Shown here in pieces: positions 51,097-59,991 of a stretch of 64,000 nt of DNA (its first letter is position 1; every line of letters starts with the position of its first letter). The position numbers and the translations under genes are program-made. The notes below the pieces were generated by a model. That model ran no database searches. It worked only from the letters and a program-made list of their open reading frames with translations, and had not been told where the DNA came from. Source of the stretch: Rhizobium sp. 16-449-1b (lineage in GTDB: Bacteria > Pseudomonadota > Alphaproteobacteria > Rhizobiales > Rhizobiaceae); assembly GCF_017741935.1 (NCBI RefSeq), contig NZ_JAGHMH010000014.1, positions 424,001 to 488,000 of the forward strand, in the 5' to 3' direction.

Positions 51097-51621
51097 ATGA
51101 CAACCATTATTACAGTTCGAAAGGGCGGCAAGGTCATCATGGCGGGCGACGGACAGGTCAGCCTCGGCCAGACCGTCATGAAGGGCAATGCCCGCAAGGT
51201 GCGCCGCATCGGCAAGGGCGACGTCATTGCCGGTTTCGCCGGAGCCACCGCGGATGCCTTCACGCTCTTGGAGCGGCTTGAAAAGAAACTCGAGCAGTAT
51301 CCCGGCCAGCTGATGCGTGCCGCCGTCGAGCTCGCCAAGGATTGGCGCACCGACAAATATCTGCGCAACCTCGAAGCCATGATGCTGGTCGCCGACAAGT
51401 CGGTAACGCTGGCGATCACCGGCAACGGCGACGTGCTTGAGCCCGAACATGGCGCCATCGCCATCGGCTCCGGTGGCAACTATGCCTTCGCCGCTGCCCG
51501 CGCCCTGATGGACAGCGACAAGTCGGCCGAAGAAGTGGCGCGCCGGGCGCTCGATATCGCCGCCGATATCTGCGTCTACACCAACCACAATCTCGTGGTC
51601 GAAACGCTCGACGCCGAATAA
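51097..51621 (+). CDS. hslV: HslV (ClpQ), protease subunit
   Basis: Proteasome-like threonine protease that degrades substrates unfolded by HslU. The sequence [20 protein letters not shown] leaves Thr2 as the catalytic N-terminal residue after Met removal, and [15 protein letters not shown] and [15 protein letters not shown] are conserved. The 174-aa length is normal. It is 75 bp upstream of hslU. Confidence 0.97.
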   Translation: MTTIITVRKGGKVIMAGDGQVSLGQTVMKGNARKVRRIGKGDVIAGFAGATADAFTLLERLEKKLEQYPGQLMRAAVELAKDWRTDKYLRNLEAMMLVADKSVTLAITGNGDVLEPEHGAIAIGSGGNYAFAAARALMDSDKSAEEVARRALDIAADICVYTNHNLVVETLDAE

Positions 51622-51696
51622 CGGCAATCGTTCACAATGGGTCCTGTGGGCCGGGCCGAGAACGGCCGGCCGGAGCAGGAAAGCCAAGAGGATATC

Positions 51697-53007
51697 ATGA
51701 CCAATTTTTCTCCCCGGGAAATCGTCTCCGAGCTGGACCGCCACATCATCGGCCAGCATGACGCCAAGCGCGCCGTCGCCATCGCGCTGCGCAACCGCTG
51801 GCGCCGCCAGCAGCTCGATGAGAGCCTGCGCGACGAAGTGATGCCCAAGAACATCCTGATGATCGGCCCGACCGGCGTCGGCAAGACGGAAATCTCCCGC
51901 CGCCTCGCCAAGCTCGCCGGCGCTCCCTTCATCAAGGTCGAAGCCACCAAGTTCACCGAAGTCGGCTATGTCGGCCGCGACGTCGAGCAGATCGTCCGCG
52001 ATCTGGTCGAGGTCGGCATCGGCCTTGCGCGCGAAAAGAAGCGCGCCGAGGTCGAGGCCAAGGCCCATATGAGCGCAGAAGAACGCGTGCTTGATGCGCT
52101 TGTCGGATCGACCGCCTCGCCGGCCACGCGCGACAGTTTCCGCAAGAAGCTGCGCGCCGGTGAGCTCGACGACAAGGAAATCGATATCGAAGTGGCCGAT
52201 ACCAGCACCGGCATGGGCGGTTTCGACATCCCCGGCATGCCCGGCGGCGGCAATATCGGCATGATCAACCTGTCGGAAATGTTCGGCAAGGCCATGGGCG
52301 GCCGCACCAAGAAGGTGCGCACCACGGTCAAGGCCTCCTACACCGACCTGATCCGCGACGAATCCGACAAGCTGATCGACAATGAGGTCATCCAGCGCGA
52401 GGCCGTGCGCTCCGTCGAAAACGACGGCATCGTCTTCCTCGACGAGATCGACAAGATCGCCGCCCGCGATGGCGGCATGGGGGCAGGCGTCTCCCGCGAA
52501 GGCGTGCAGCGCGACTTGCTGCCGCTGGTCGAAGGCACGACGGTGTCGACCAAGTACGGGCCGGTGAAGACCGACCACGTCCTGTTCATCGCATCGGGCG
52601 CCTTCCACGTGTCCAAGCCGTCGGACCTGCTGCCGGAATTGCAGGGCCGCCTGCCGATCCGCGTAGAGCTGCGCCCGCTCACCAAGGAAGACTTCCGCCG
52701 CATCCTGACGGAGACCGAGGCCAGCCTCATCCGCCAGTACAAGGCGCTGATGGAAACCGAAGGCCTGACGCTCGAATTCACCGATGACGGCATCGATGCG
52801 CTCGCCGACGTGGCCGTTCACCTGAACGCTTCGGTCGAAAACATCGGCGCCCGCCGCCTGCAGACGGTGATGGAGCGGGTGCTGGACGAAATCTCCTTCA
52901 ACGCGCCGGATCGCGGCGGCACCGCTGTGACCGTCGACGCTGAATATGTGCGCAAGCATGTCGGCGATCTCGCCCAGAACACCGACCTCTCGCGCTTCAT
53001 TCTGTGA
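51697..53007 (+). CDS. hslU: HslU (ClpY), ATPase subunit of the HslVU protease
   Basis: AAA+ unfoldase for Hsl[22 protein letters not shown] begins the protein, then Walker [19 protein letters not shown], the intermediate domain (about residues 110-220), Walker [13 protein letters not shown], and the C-terminal LSRFIL, the tail that docks on HslV. The ATG at 51697 has GAGG upstream and gives 436 aa; the frame is open 20 codons further but without support. Confidence 0.97.
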   Translation: MTNFSPREIVSELDRHIIGQHDAKRAVAIALRNRWRRQQLDESLRDEVMPKNILMIGPTGVGKTEISRRLAKLAGAPFIKVEATKFTEVGYVGRDVEQIVRDLVEVGIGLAREKKRAEVEAKAHMSAEERVLDALVGSTASPATRDSFRKKLRAGELDDKEIDIEVADTSTGMGGFDIPGMPGGGNIGMINLSEMFGKAMGGRTKKVRTTVKASYTDLIRDESDKLIDNEVIQREAVRSVENDGIVFLDEIDKIAARDGGMGAGVSREGVQRDLLPLVEGTTVSTKYGPVKTDHVLFIASGAFHVSKPSDLLPELQGRLPIRVELRPLTKEDFRRILTETEASLIRQYKALMETEGLTLEFTDDGIDALADVAVHLNASVENIGARRLQTVMERVLDEISFNAPDRGGTAVTVDAEYVRKHVGDLAQNTDLSRFIL

Positions 53008-53073
53008 TGCGCAAACACCGGTCTCAGGCTTTACATGCATGATGCCGCAACTTTGACCGACTGAACTCTCGAC

Positions 53074-53109
53074 AACGGGCCTTTTACTTTTTAGTGAAAG
53101 GCCCGTTTT
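53074..53109 (+). terminator. Rho-independent terminator after hslU
   Basis: ACGGGCCTTT and AAAGGCCCGT form a 10-bp stem around an AT-rich loop, with TTTTG on the right. Confidence 0.9.
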
Positions 53110-53225
53110 GTTGTTGGCGCCAGCATTATTCGGCCAAGATTTTGGTACAGTCAGCGCGCCAGCCAAGCTGGAAATGCCGACCGATACCGGAAATGCCTCT
53201 ATTGGAAATGATGGGAAAGCTGATC

Positions 53226-54173
53226 GTGCGACGCCTTCTGACGAGCCTTGTAATTGCCGCCACGGTCCTGACCGCCGCGCCCGCTTTTTCCATGCAGCTC
53301 GTGCCGCCAGGCAATCGCAACGTCGAGCAGCCGAACGTCCCCGGCGCATCGGTCCGCCGCACCAAGGGCACCAAGACCACCTTCGATCGCAAGTACGACA
53401 AGGTCCACGAGCTCTTGGCGACGGATCACGAGCTGATGGGCAAGATCAAGAAGGTCTCGGCCGCCTATGGCATCGACCCGATCCACGTCATCGGCGCCAT
53501 CGTCGGCGAGCACACCTATAATGTCGACGCTTACGACCGCTTGCAGTCCTATTACGTCAAGGCCGCGTCCTATGCCGGCCAGAGCTTCCGCTTCGCCTAT
53601 GACGGCGAGGATGTGGATGATTTCATCAAGCGCCCGCAGTTTGCAGCGTGCAACGGCAAGACAGATTCCTACACGCTGTGGAGCTGCCGCGAGGATGTCT
53701 GGGAAAGCGATTTCCGTGGCAAGACTGTCGGCGGCAAGAGCTTCCCGAACAATCGCTTCAGCGCCGTCTTCTTCCAGCCCTTCTACGCCGGCCAGACCTT
53801 CGGCCTCGGCCAGATCAATCCGCTGACCGCCCTGATGCTCTCCGATCTCGTCAGCCGCGTCTCCGGTTACGACAAGCTCAACGAGAAGGATGCCGGCAGC
53901 GTCTACAAGGCGATCATGCAGCCCGATATCTCGCTGGCCTTCGTGGCCGCCGCCGTGCGCCGCTCGATCGACGATTACAAGCAGATCGCCGGCATGGATA
54001 TCTCCAAGAACCCGGGCCTGACGGCAACGCTCTACAATCTCGGCAATTCCCGCCAGCGCGCCGCAGCCCTTGCCGCCAAGAACCGCGCCTCGGGCGAAAC
54101 GGTCTGGCCGGAAGAGAACTATTACGGATGGTTGATCAACGACAAGCTGGACGATCTGGAGCGCCTGCTCTAG
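53226..54173 (+). CDS. DUF1402 secreted protein with lytic-transglycosylase-like motifs
   Basis: A 315-aa protein with an N-terminal signal peptide (MRRLLTSLVIAATVLTAAPAFS). The mature part has three elements seen in SLT-type lysozymes: a Glu in HVIGAIVGEHTYNVDAY (Glu95), GLGQINPLTAL (193-203) and TLYNLGNSRQRAAAL (Tyr270-Asn271). The first two are about 98 residues apart, much more than in typical SLT domains, with an insertion holding a possible disulfide (Cys142, Cys154). The start is a GTG at 53226 with GGGAAAG upstream; ATGs at 53208 and 53211 are alternatives with a cramped ribosome site. Function is not established. Confidence 0.83.
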   Translation: MRRLLTSLVIAATVLTAAPAFSMQLVPPGNRNVEQPNVPGASVRRTKGTKTTFDRKYDKVHELLATDHELMGKIKKVSAAYGIDPIHVIGAIVGEHTYNVDAYDRLQSYYVKAASYAGQSFRFAYDGEDVDDFIKRPQFAACNGKTDSYTLWSCREDVWESDFRGKTVGGKSFPNNRFSAVFFQPFYAGQTFGLGQINPLTALMLSDLVSRVSGYDKLNEKDAGSVYKAIMQPDISLAFVAAAVRRSIDDYKQIAGMDISKNPGLTATLYNLGNSRQRAAALAAKNRASGETVWPEENYYGWLINDKLDDLERLL

Positions 54174-54222
54174 TTTTTTAGCCTGCCGGGGAGGGCAATC
54201 TTCCGCGAAAGGCTAGTATCCA

Positions 54223-55626
54223 ATGGACATGCGTCCAGATCCGTTCGTTCCGCCAGCGCCCATCCCGCGCACCGTGCCGCCGAGCCGGCTTGAGATCATC
54301 CGCACCATCCTGCGCAATCCGCTGGAGCTGTGGGGCGAGCCCTCCTACACGCTGCCCTTCATCAAGACGAAGTTCTTCCGCGAACGCACGATCATCGTCA
54401 ACGATCCCGGCCTGATCAAGCATGTGCTAGTCGATAATGCCGCCAATTACCGCATGTCGGATATCCGCCAGCTGATCCTGCGGCCCATCCTGCGCGATGG
54501 TCTGCTGACGGCAGAAGGTGAGGTCTGGAAGCGCTCGCGCAAGGCCGTAGCGCCGGTCTTCACGCCGCGCCACGCCAATGGCTTCGCCGGCCAGATGCTG
54601 CGCCAGTCGGAAGAATACACCAGTAAGTACGAAGAAGCGGGCAGCGCCGGAAAGACCTTCGAGATCGCCAGTGATATGGCCGAACTCACCTTCGCCATCC
54701 TCGCCGACACGCTGTTTTCTGGCGAGATCGTCACTTCCTCCGACAGCTTCGCCGACGACGTCAACGCGCTCCTCCATCGCATGGGCCGCGTCGACCCCAT
54801 GGATCTCTTGCGCGCCCCTTCCTGGGTGCCCCGGGTCACCCGTATCGGCGGCCAGAAGGTGCTGGAGAAATTCCGCACCATCGTCCGCGAAACCATGGAT
54901 GCCCGCCTCGGCCGCATGGACGCGGACCGCGACACGACGCCCGAGGATTTCCTGACACTGTTGCTCGACCAGGCAAAGTCGGGCGGGCTCACCAATGCCG
55001 AGATCGAGGACAATATCCTGACCTTCATCGGCGCCGGCCACGAAACCACCGCCCGGGCGCTGGCCTGGACGCTCTATTGCGTCGCCAACACGCCGCATAT
55101 CCGCGACGCGATGGAGGAAGAGATCGACCGCGTGCTGGCGACAGGCGCCGAGCCGGTGAAGTGGCTCGACCTCATGCCCTACACCCGCGCCGCCTTCGAA
55201 GAGGCCCTGCGCCTCTATCCGCCGGCTCCGTCGATCAACCGCGCCGCGATATCGGATGATCGCTGGACGAATGCCAAGGGCGAGACCGTCGAGATCGAGG
55301 CCGGCGTCACCGTGTTGATCATGCCCTGGACGCTGCATCGCCACGAACTCTATTGGGACAAGCCGCGCGCCTATATGCCCGAGCGCTTTCTGCCCGAAAA
55401 TCGCGCCAAGATCAGCCGCTTCCAGTTCCTTCCCTTCGGCGCCGGCCCGCGCGTCTGCATCGGCGCCACCTTCGCGCTGCAGGAGGCGGTGATCGCGCTT
55501 GCTGTCATGATGCACCGCTTCCGTTTCGACATGACGGATGAGACCAATCCCTGGCCGGTGCAGAAGCTGACCACCCAGCCGCAGAACGGCCTGCCAATGC
55601 GCGTCACGCCGAGAGTTCTTGCCTGA
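54223..55626 (+). CDS. Cytochrome P450
   Basis: Haem-thiolate monooxygenase of 467 aa. The I-helix oxygen motif FIGAGHETTARAL (about residue 270), the EALR ExxR motif and the haem loop FGAGPRVCIG with ligand Cys412 are present. There is no signal peptide or N-terminal membrane anchor, so it is soluble. No ferredoxin or reductase gene is nearby. The length is longer than most bacterial P450s and closer to the CYP102-domain or eukaryotic-like type. Substrate is unknown. Confidence 0.95.
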   Translation: MDMRPDPFVPPAPIPRTVPPSRLEIIRTILRNPLELWGEPSYTLPFIKTKFFRERTIIVNDPGLIKHVLVDNAANYRMSDIRQLILRPILRDGLLTAEGEVWKRSRKAVAPVFTPRHANGFAGQMLRQSEEYTSKYEEAGSAGKTFEIASDMAELTFAILADTLFSGEIVTSSDSFADDVNALLHRMGRVDPMDLLRAPSWVPRVTRIGGQKVLEKFRTIVRETMDARLGRMDADRDTTPEDFLTLLLDQAKSGGLTNAEIEDNILTFIGAGHETTARALAWTLYCVANTPHIRDAMEEEIDRVLATGAEPVKWLDLMPYTRAAFEEALRLYPPAPSINRAAISDDRWTNAKGETVEIEAGVTVLIMPWTLHRHELYWDKPRAYMPERFLPENRAKISRFQFLPFGAGPRVCIGATFALQEAVIALAVMMHRFRFDMTDETNPWPVQKLTTQPQNGLPMRVTPRVLA

Positions 55627-55724
55627 AAAGGCATAAATCTTTCAAACTATTGCCTGATTGACTATGAATGAAAGCCGGTCAAAGTGGCAGCATGCGAAAA
55701 ACGCGCCGCCCGAGGAGATAGTCT

Positions 55725-57896
55725 ATGAGCCGCATCGAAAAACACGGTCTTGCGATTGAAGCCGTCCTTCATGATTTCCTGGTCAAGGAGGCGCTTCCCG
55801 GTCTGGGGCTCGATGCGGACAAGTTCTTTGCCGACTTCTCGGCCATCGTCCATGATCTGGCGCCGAAAAACCGCGAACTGCTTGCCAAGCGCGACGCGCT
55901 GCAACTGCGCATCGACGATTGGTATCGCCAGCACGGTGCGCCCACCGACATGGACGCCTATCAGGCATTCCTGCGCGAGATCGGCTATCTCCTTCCCGAG
56001 GGCTCCGATTTCCAGGTCACGACGACCAATGTCGATCCGGAGATCGCCTCGATCGCCGGCCCGCAGCTGGTCGTTCCCGTCATGAATGCCCGCTACGCTC
56101 TGAACGCCGCCAATGCCCGTTGGGGTTCGCTCTACGACGCGCTCTACGGCACCGACGCTATTTCGGAGGCCGATGGCGCCGAGAAGGGCAGGGGCTACAA
56201 TCCGAAGCGCGGCGAAAAGGTCATCGGCTGGGTTCGCGATTTCCTCGACAACGCCGTTCCGCTGGTCGATTGGAGCTGGAAGGACGTCGCCGGCCTCGTC
56301 ATCAAGGACGGCGCGCTCGCGATCACGTCCACTGACGGCGAGCATGTCGCCTTGAAGGATGCCTCGCATTTCGCCGGCTACCGAGGGGATGCAGCGGCCC
56401 CCACCAACATCCTCCTGAAGAACAACGGCATCCATATCGACATTGTCATCGATGCCGGAACTGCGATCGGCAAGAGCGACGCCGCCCACATCTCCGATGT
56501 TTGGCTCGAATCCGCCATCACCACGATCATGGACTGCGAGGATTCCATCGCCGCCGTCGACGCCGAAGACAAGACCGAGGTCTATCGCAATTGGCTCGGT
56601 CTGATGAAGGGCGATCTGCGGGAAGAGGTCGTGAAGGGTGGCAAGAGCTTCATCCGCAAGCTCAATCCCGATCTCGATTACACCGGCCCTGATGGCGCCA
56701 GCTTCGAGGTCCATCGCCGCTCGCTGATGCTGATCCGCAATGTCGGCCACCTCATGACGAATCCGGCTATCCTTGATCGCGATGGCAACGAGGTGCCCGA
56801 GGGCATCATGGACGCGATGATCACCGCCGCCATCGCGCTCTACGACATCGGCCCCAACGGCCGCCGTAAGAATTCGCGCACCGGCTCCATGTATGTCGTC
56901 AAGCCGAAGATGCACGGCCCCGAGGAAGTCGCCTTCGCCGTCGAGATCTTCGGCCGCGTCGAGGATGCGCTCGGCATGGCGAAAAACACCATGAAAATGG
57001 GCATCATGGACGAGGAGCGCCGCACCACCGTCAACCTCAAGGAATGCATCCGCGCCGCCCGCGAGCGCGTCGTCTTCATCAACACCGGCTTCCTCGATCG
57101 CACCGGCGACGAGATGCACACCTCGATGGAAGCCGGCCCGATGATCCGCAAGGGCGACATGAAGCAGGCCGCCTGGATCGCCGCATATGAAAACTGGAAC
57201 GTCGATATCGGTCTCGAATGCGGCCTCTCCGGCCACGCGCAGATCGGCAAGGGCATGTGGGCCATGCCGGATCTGATGGCGGCCATGCTGGAGCAGAAGA
57301 TCGCCCATCCGAAGGCCGGCGCGAACACCGCCTGGGTCCCGTCGCCGACGGCCGCCACGCTGCACGCCACGCACTATCACAAGGTCAACGTCGCCAACGT
57401 CCAGCGCGGCCTGAAGGATCGCCCGCGCGCCAAGCTGAGCGACATCCTCTCCGTACCCGTCGCCGTCCGTCCCAACTGGACGCCGGAGGAAATCCAGCGC
57501 GAACTCGACAACAACGCGCAGGGGATCCTGGGCTACGTCGTGCGCTGGGTCGATCAGGGCGTCGGCTGCTCCAAGGTTCCCGACATCAACAATGTCGGCC
57601 TGATGGAAGATCGCGCGACACTTCGCATCTCGGCGCAGCATATGGCGAACTGGCTGCACCACAAGGTCGTCACCGAAGATCAGATCGTCGAGACGATGAA
57701 GCGCATGGCCGCCGTGGTCGATGGCCAGAATGCCGGCGACGCGGCCTATCATCCGATGGCTAAAGATTTCGACCGCTCGATCGCTTTCCAGGCTGCTCTC
57801 GAACTGGTGCTGAAGGGCAGGGCGCAGCCGAACGGCTACACCGAGCCGGTCCTGCACCGCCGTCGCCTGGAGTTGAAGGCCGCGCAAGCGGCCTGA
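55725..57896 (+). CDS. glcB: GlcB, malate synthase G
   Basis: Condenses glyoxylate with acetyl-CoA to malate in the glyoxylate/glycolate pathways. The 723-aa length and the TIM-barrel elements [52 protein letters not shown] (Mg-binding), [11 protein letters not shown] and [23 protein letters not shown] identify isoform G rather than A. Its C-terminal region has [22 protein letters not shown] precedes the ATG. It runs into a bidirectional terminator. Confidence 0.97.
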   Translation: MSRIEKHGLAIEAVLHDFLVKEALPGLGLDADKFFADFSAIVHDLAPKNRELLAKRDALQLRIDDWYRQHGAPTDMDAYQAFLREIGYLLPEGSDFQVTTTNVDPEIASIAGPQLVVPVMNARYALNAANARWGSLYDALYGTDAISEADGAEKGRGYNPKRGEKVIGWVRDFLDNAVPLVDWSWKDVAGLVIKDGALAITSTDGEHVALKDASHFAGYRGDAAAPTNILLKNNGIHIDIVIDAGTAIGKSDAAHISDVWLESAITTIMDCEDSIAAVDAEDKTEVYRNWLGLMKGDLREEVVKGGKSFIRKLNPDLDYTGPDGASFEVHRRSLMLIRNVGHLMTNPAILDRDGNEVPEGIMDAMITAAIALYDIGPNGRRKNSRTGSMYVVKPKMHGPEEVAFAVEIFGRVEDALGMAKNTMKMGIMDEERRTTVNLKECIRAARERVVFINTGFLDRTGDEMHTSMEAGPMIRKGDMKQAAWIAAYENWNVDIGLECGLSGHAQIGKGMWAMPDLMAAMLEQKIAHPKAGANTAWVPSPTAATLHATHYHKVNVANVQRGLKDRPRAKLSDILSVPVAVRPNWTPEEIQRELDNNAQGILGYVVRWVDQGVGCSKVPDINNVGLMEDRATLRISAQHMANWLHHKVVTEDQIVETMKRMAAVVDGQNAGDAAYHPMAKDFDRSIAFQAALELVLKGRAQPNGYTEPVLHRRRLELKAAQAA

Positions 57897-57914
57897 TCCC
57901 CACACAGCAGATAC

Positions 57915-57953
57915 AAAAAGGCCGCCGGAGCGAATGTTCCGGCGGCCTTTTTT
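57915..57953. terminator. Bidirectional terminator between glcB and the L,D-transpeptidase gene
   Basis: AAAAAGGCCGCCGGA and TCCGGCGGCCTTTTT form a 15-bp stem with an eight-base loop, with A and T runs at both ends. Confidence 0.92.
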
Positions 57954-57974
57954 ATACCGAATTTCAGGTCCAGC

Positions 57975-58664
57975 TTACTGGATAACGATGACCTTGGAGG
58001 TCGTCTTGCCCGGACGGACGCGGCTGTAGAGGTCGATGACGTCCTGGTTGATCAGACGAATGCAGCCAGACGAAGCGGCGGTGCCGATCGAAGCCCATTC
58101 CGGCGTGCCGTGCAGGCGGAACAACGTGTCCTTGCCCTCTTCGTTGAAGAGGTACATGGCGCGCGCGCCGAGCGGGTTGGAAAGGCCAGGACCCATGCCG
58201 TCTTCGACGTACTTGGCGATCTCGGGGCGGCGAACGGCCATTTCCTTCGGGGGATGCCAGTTCGGCCATTCCTGCTTCCAGGCAACGTATGCGGTGCCGG
58301 CCCATGCGAAGCCCTGCTTGCCGACGCCGATGCCGTAGCGCATCGCCTTGCCGCCGGGCATGATGTAATAGAGGAAGCGTTCGCGGGTGTTGACGATGAT
58401 CGTGCCCGGACGTTCCGTGGTTTCGTAGGAGACAACCTGCCTGTGGAACTGCGGCTTGACCTTCTGGATCGGGATCGCCGGCAGCGAATATCCGGCATCC
58501 GTGGTGACGCCGTAAGCGTCGTCGAAGATCTGCGCGGTCTGGACGGTCGGACCCGGCATGGCAGCCTTGTTTTCGACAGAGGCGCTCTCGGAAGTCGTGG
58601 AGCAACCGGCCAGAGCGAGCGTCGCCATCAGGCCGAATACAGGAAGTGCATTGCGGATGCGCAT
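57975..58664 (-). CDS. L,D-transpeptidase (YkuD/ErfK family) lipoprotein
   Basis: Cross-links peptidoglycan or attaches proteins to it. The N-terminus is a lipoprotein signal with lipobox LAGC (Cys20). The catalytic YkuD motif is HGTPEWASIGTAASSGCIRLINQDVIDLY with the nucleophile in SSGCIR, and RFLYYIMPGGKAMRYGIGVGK begins the domain. The 229-aa length is typical. It is divergent from the mmcB-type gene. Confidence 0.94.
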   Translation of the reverse strand: MRIRNALPVFGLMATLALAGCSTTSESASVENKAAMPGPTVQTAQIFDDAYGVTTDAGYSLPAIPIQKVKPQFHRQVVSYETTERPGTIIVNTRERFLYYIMPGGKAMRYGIGVGKQGFAWAGTAYVAWKQEWPNWHPPKEMAVRRPEIAKYVEDGMGPGLSNPLGARAMYLFNEEGKDTLFRLHGTPEWASIGTAASSGCIRLINQDVIDLYSRVRPGKTTSKVIVIQ

Positions 58665-58706
58665 GGATGTCTCTTAAGAATGGGGCAAGGGAGGATCGTT
58701 CTTTCG

Positions 58707-58726
58707 AACCATCTTAGATTATGGTT
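58707..58726. promoter_or_regulatory. Inverted repeat AACCAT-N8-ATGGTT between the L,D-transpeptidase gene and mmcB
   Basis: A 6-bp inverted repeat with an 8-bp AT-rich spacer, 43 bp upstream of the L,D-transpeptidase ATG and 120 bp before mmcB. It does not match the alphaproteobacterial LexA box. Candidate operator by structure only. Confidence 0.35.
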
Positions 58727-58845
58727 TATTTTCGATTAACTTCGCCTTGGCAAGCTGTTGCAATGCGGCGGAGCAATTACGCAACGGCAAACTAGAACCG
58801 CATGGTTTTTTTGCAACAACGCGCGCGCTGGACCCCAACTTATCC

Positions 58846-59340
58846 ATGACGATTTTGAGTGTTTACAATAACAATCCGTTAATCGATGGCCGACAATCGG
58901 ACAGGGCCATGCTCGTGCGTCGCGGGACTCAGATTCTACTTCACGAGATGCGTCACGCCGTCCTGCCGGAACTGCCGCTCGCAAGCGGCCGGCGTGCCGA
59001 TCTGATCACCGTCTCGGACAAGGGCGAGATCTGGATCATCGAGATCAAGACCTCGATCGAAGACTTCAGGGTGGATCGCAAGTGGCCGGAATACCGCCTG
59101 CATTGCGACCGGCTGTTCTTCGCCACACACAAGGATGTGCCGCTCGATATTTTCCCGGAGGATTGCGGCCTGTTTCTTTCCGATGGCTATGGCGCCCACA
59201 TGATCCGCGAGGCGCCCGAACATAGACTGGCGCCCGCCACCCGCAAATCCGTCACGCTGAACTTTTCGCGCGCGGCCGCCCAGCGGCTGCTGATGGCCGA
59301 ATGGGCCACCGGCAAGCCGCTCGGCGTAGACGACGTCTAG
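58846..59340 (+). CDS. mmcB: MmcB-family DNA repair protein (nuclease-like)
   Basis: A 164-aa protein with a PD-(D/E)xK nuclease-like core: GRRADLITVSDKGEIWIIEIKTSIEDF, giving the D...ExK pattern, and WPEYRLHCDRLFFAT. MmcB of Caulobacter is a DNA-damage-induced protein needed for mitomycin resistance. The ATG at 58846 (MTILSVYNNNPL) is preferred over an upstream in-frame start at 58747. It is convergent with actR. Confidence 0.85.
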   Translation: MTILSVYNNNPLIDGRQSDRAMLVRRGTQILLHEMRHAVLPELPLASGRRADLITVSDKGEIWIIEIKTSIEDFRVDRKWPEYRLHCDRLFFATHKDVPLDIFPEDCGLFLSDGYGAHMIREAPEHRLAPATRKSVTLNFSRAAAQRLLMAEWATGKPLGVDDV

Positions 59341-59347
59341 CTTGAAT

Positions 59348-59923
59348 TTACTTCGGCGCCCGCTTGGCGAGAATGCGCTGCAAGGTGCGGCGGTGCATGT
59401 TGAGCCGCCGCGCCGTTTCCGAAACGTTGCGTTCGCAGATCTCGTAGACACGCTGGATATGCTCCCAGCGAACCCGGTCGGCAGACATCGGGTTCTCAGG
59501 CAATTCGGCCTTCTCGCCGCTGCGCTGCGTCAGCGCCGCATAGACATCGTCGGCATCCGCCGGCTTGGCGAGATAGTCGACTGCGCCGAGCTTTACCGCG
59601 GTCACCGCCGTTGCGATATTGCCGTAACCGGTGAGGACGACGATACGGGTATCTTCGCGCTTCTGGCGGATCGCCTCGATTACTTCGAGACCATTGCCAT
59701 CGCCGAGCCGCAGGTCGACCACCGCGTATTTCGGCGGATTGGCGTGGGACTTGGTAACGCCTTCCGCCACCGATTCCGCGGTCTCGACCTGAAAGCCGCG
59801 CGTCTCCATGGCGCGCGCCAGCCGGCGCAGGAACGGTCCATCGTCATCGACGATCAGGAGGCTCGCATCGGGGCCGATATAGTCGTCGCTGGCGGGGGAG
59901 GGGTTGGTAATCTGCTCGCTCAT
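59348..59923 (-). CDS. actR: ActR (RegA/PrrA), response regulator
   Basis: Redox-responsive global regulator. The receiver has LLIVDDDGPFLRRLARAM, the phosphoacceptor in AVVDLRLGDGNGLEVI, VVLTGYGNIATAVTAVKLGAVDYLAKP, and a Fis-type C-terminal HTH (YEICERNVSETARRLNMHRRTLQRIL) that is nearly invariant in this family. A Pro/Ala region links them. The 191-aa length is normal. It is followed on the same strand by nothing close; actS lies 68 bp upstream. Confidence 0.95.
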   Translation of the reverse strand: MSEQITNPSPASDDYIGPDASLLIVDDDGPFLRRLARAMETRGFQVETAESVAEGVTKSHANPPKYAVVDLRLGDGNGLEVIEAIRQKREDTRIVVLTGYGNIATAVTAVKLGAVDYLAKPADADDVYAALTQRSGEKAELPENPMSADRVRWEHIQRVYEICERNVSETARRLNMHRRTLQRILAKRAPK

Positions 59924-59991
59924 CTATTCAATCCTGGTGCTGTCAGCCTGATATAGGCCGATTGCATTGCATTTTCTTTAGCCTCATCGGC

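Noticed and set aside
50919..51479. N-terminal extension of hisB to 51479
   Set aside because: It would run through hslV on the other strand and adds sequence unlike HisB. The ATG at 50918 has a good ribosome site.
51037..53349. A 770-codon open frame antisense to hslV and hslU
   Set aside because: It covers two conserved genes on the plus strand and has no motifs of its own.
55662..57905. A 747-codon open frame antisense to glcB
   Set aside because: It mirrors the malate synthase coding region and has the composition typical of reverse-strand shadows.
58701..58712. LexA box near GTTCTTTCGAAC upstream of mmcB
   Set aside because: The alphaproteobacterial LexA box is a direct repeat GTTC-N7-GTTC; here the half sites are inverted and too close.
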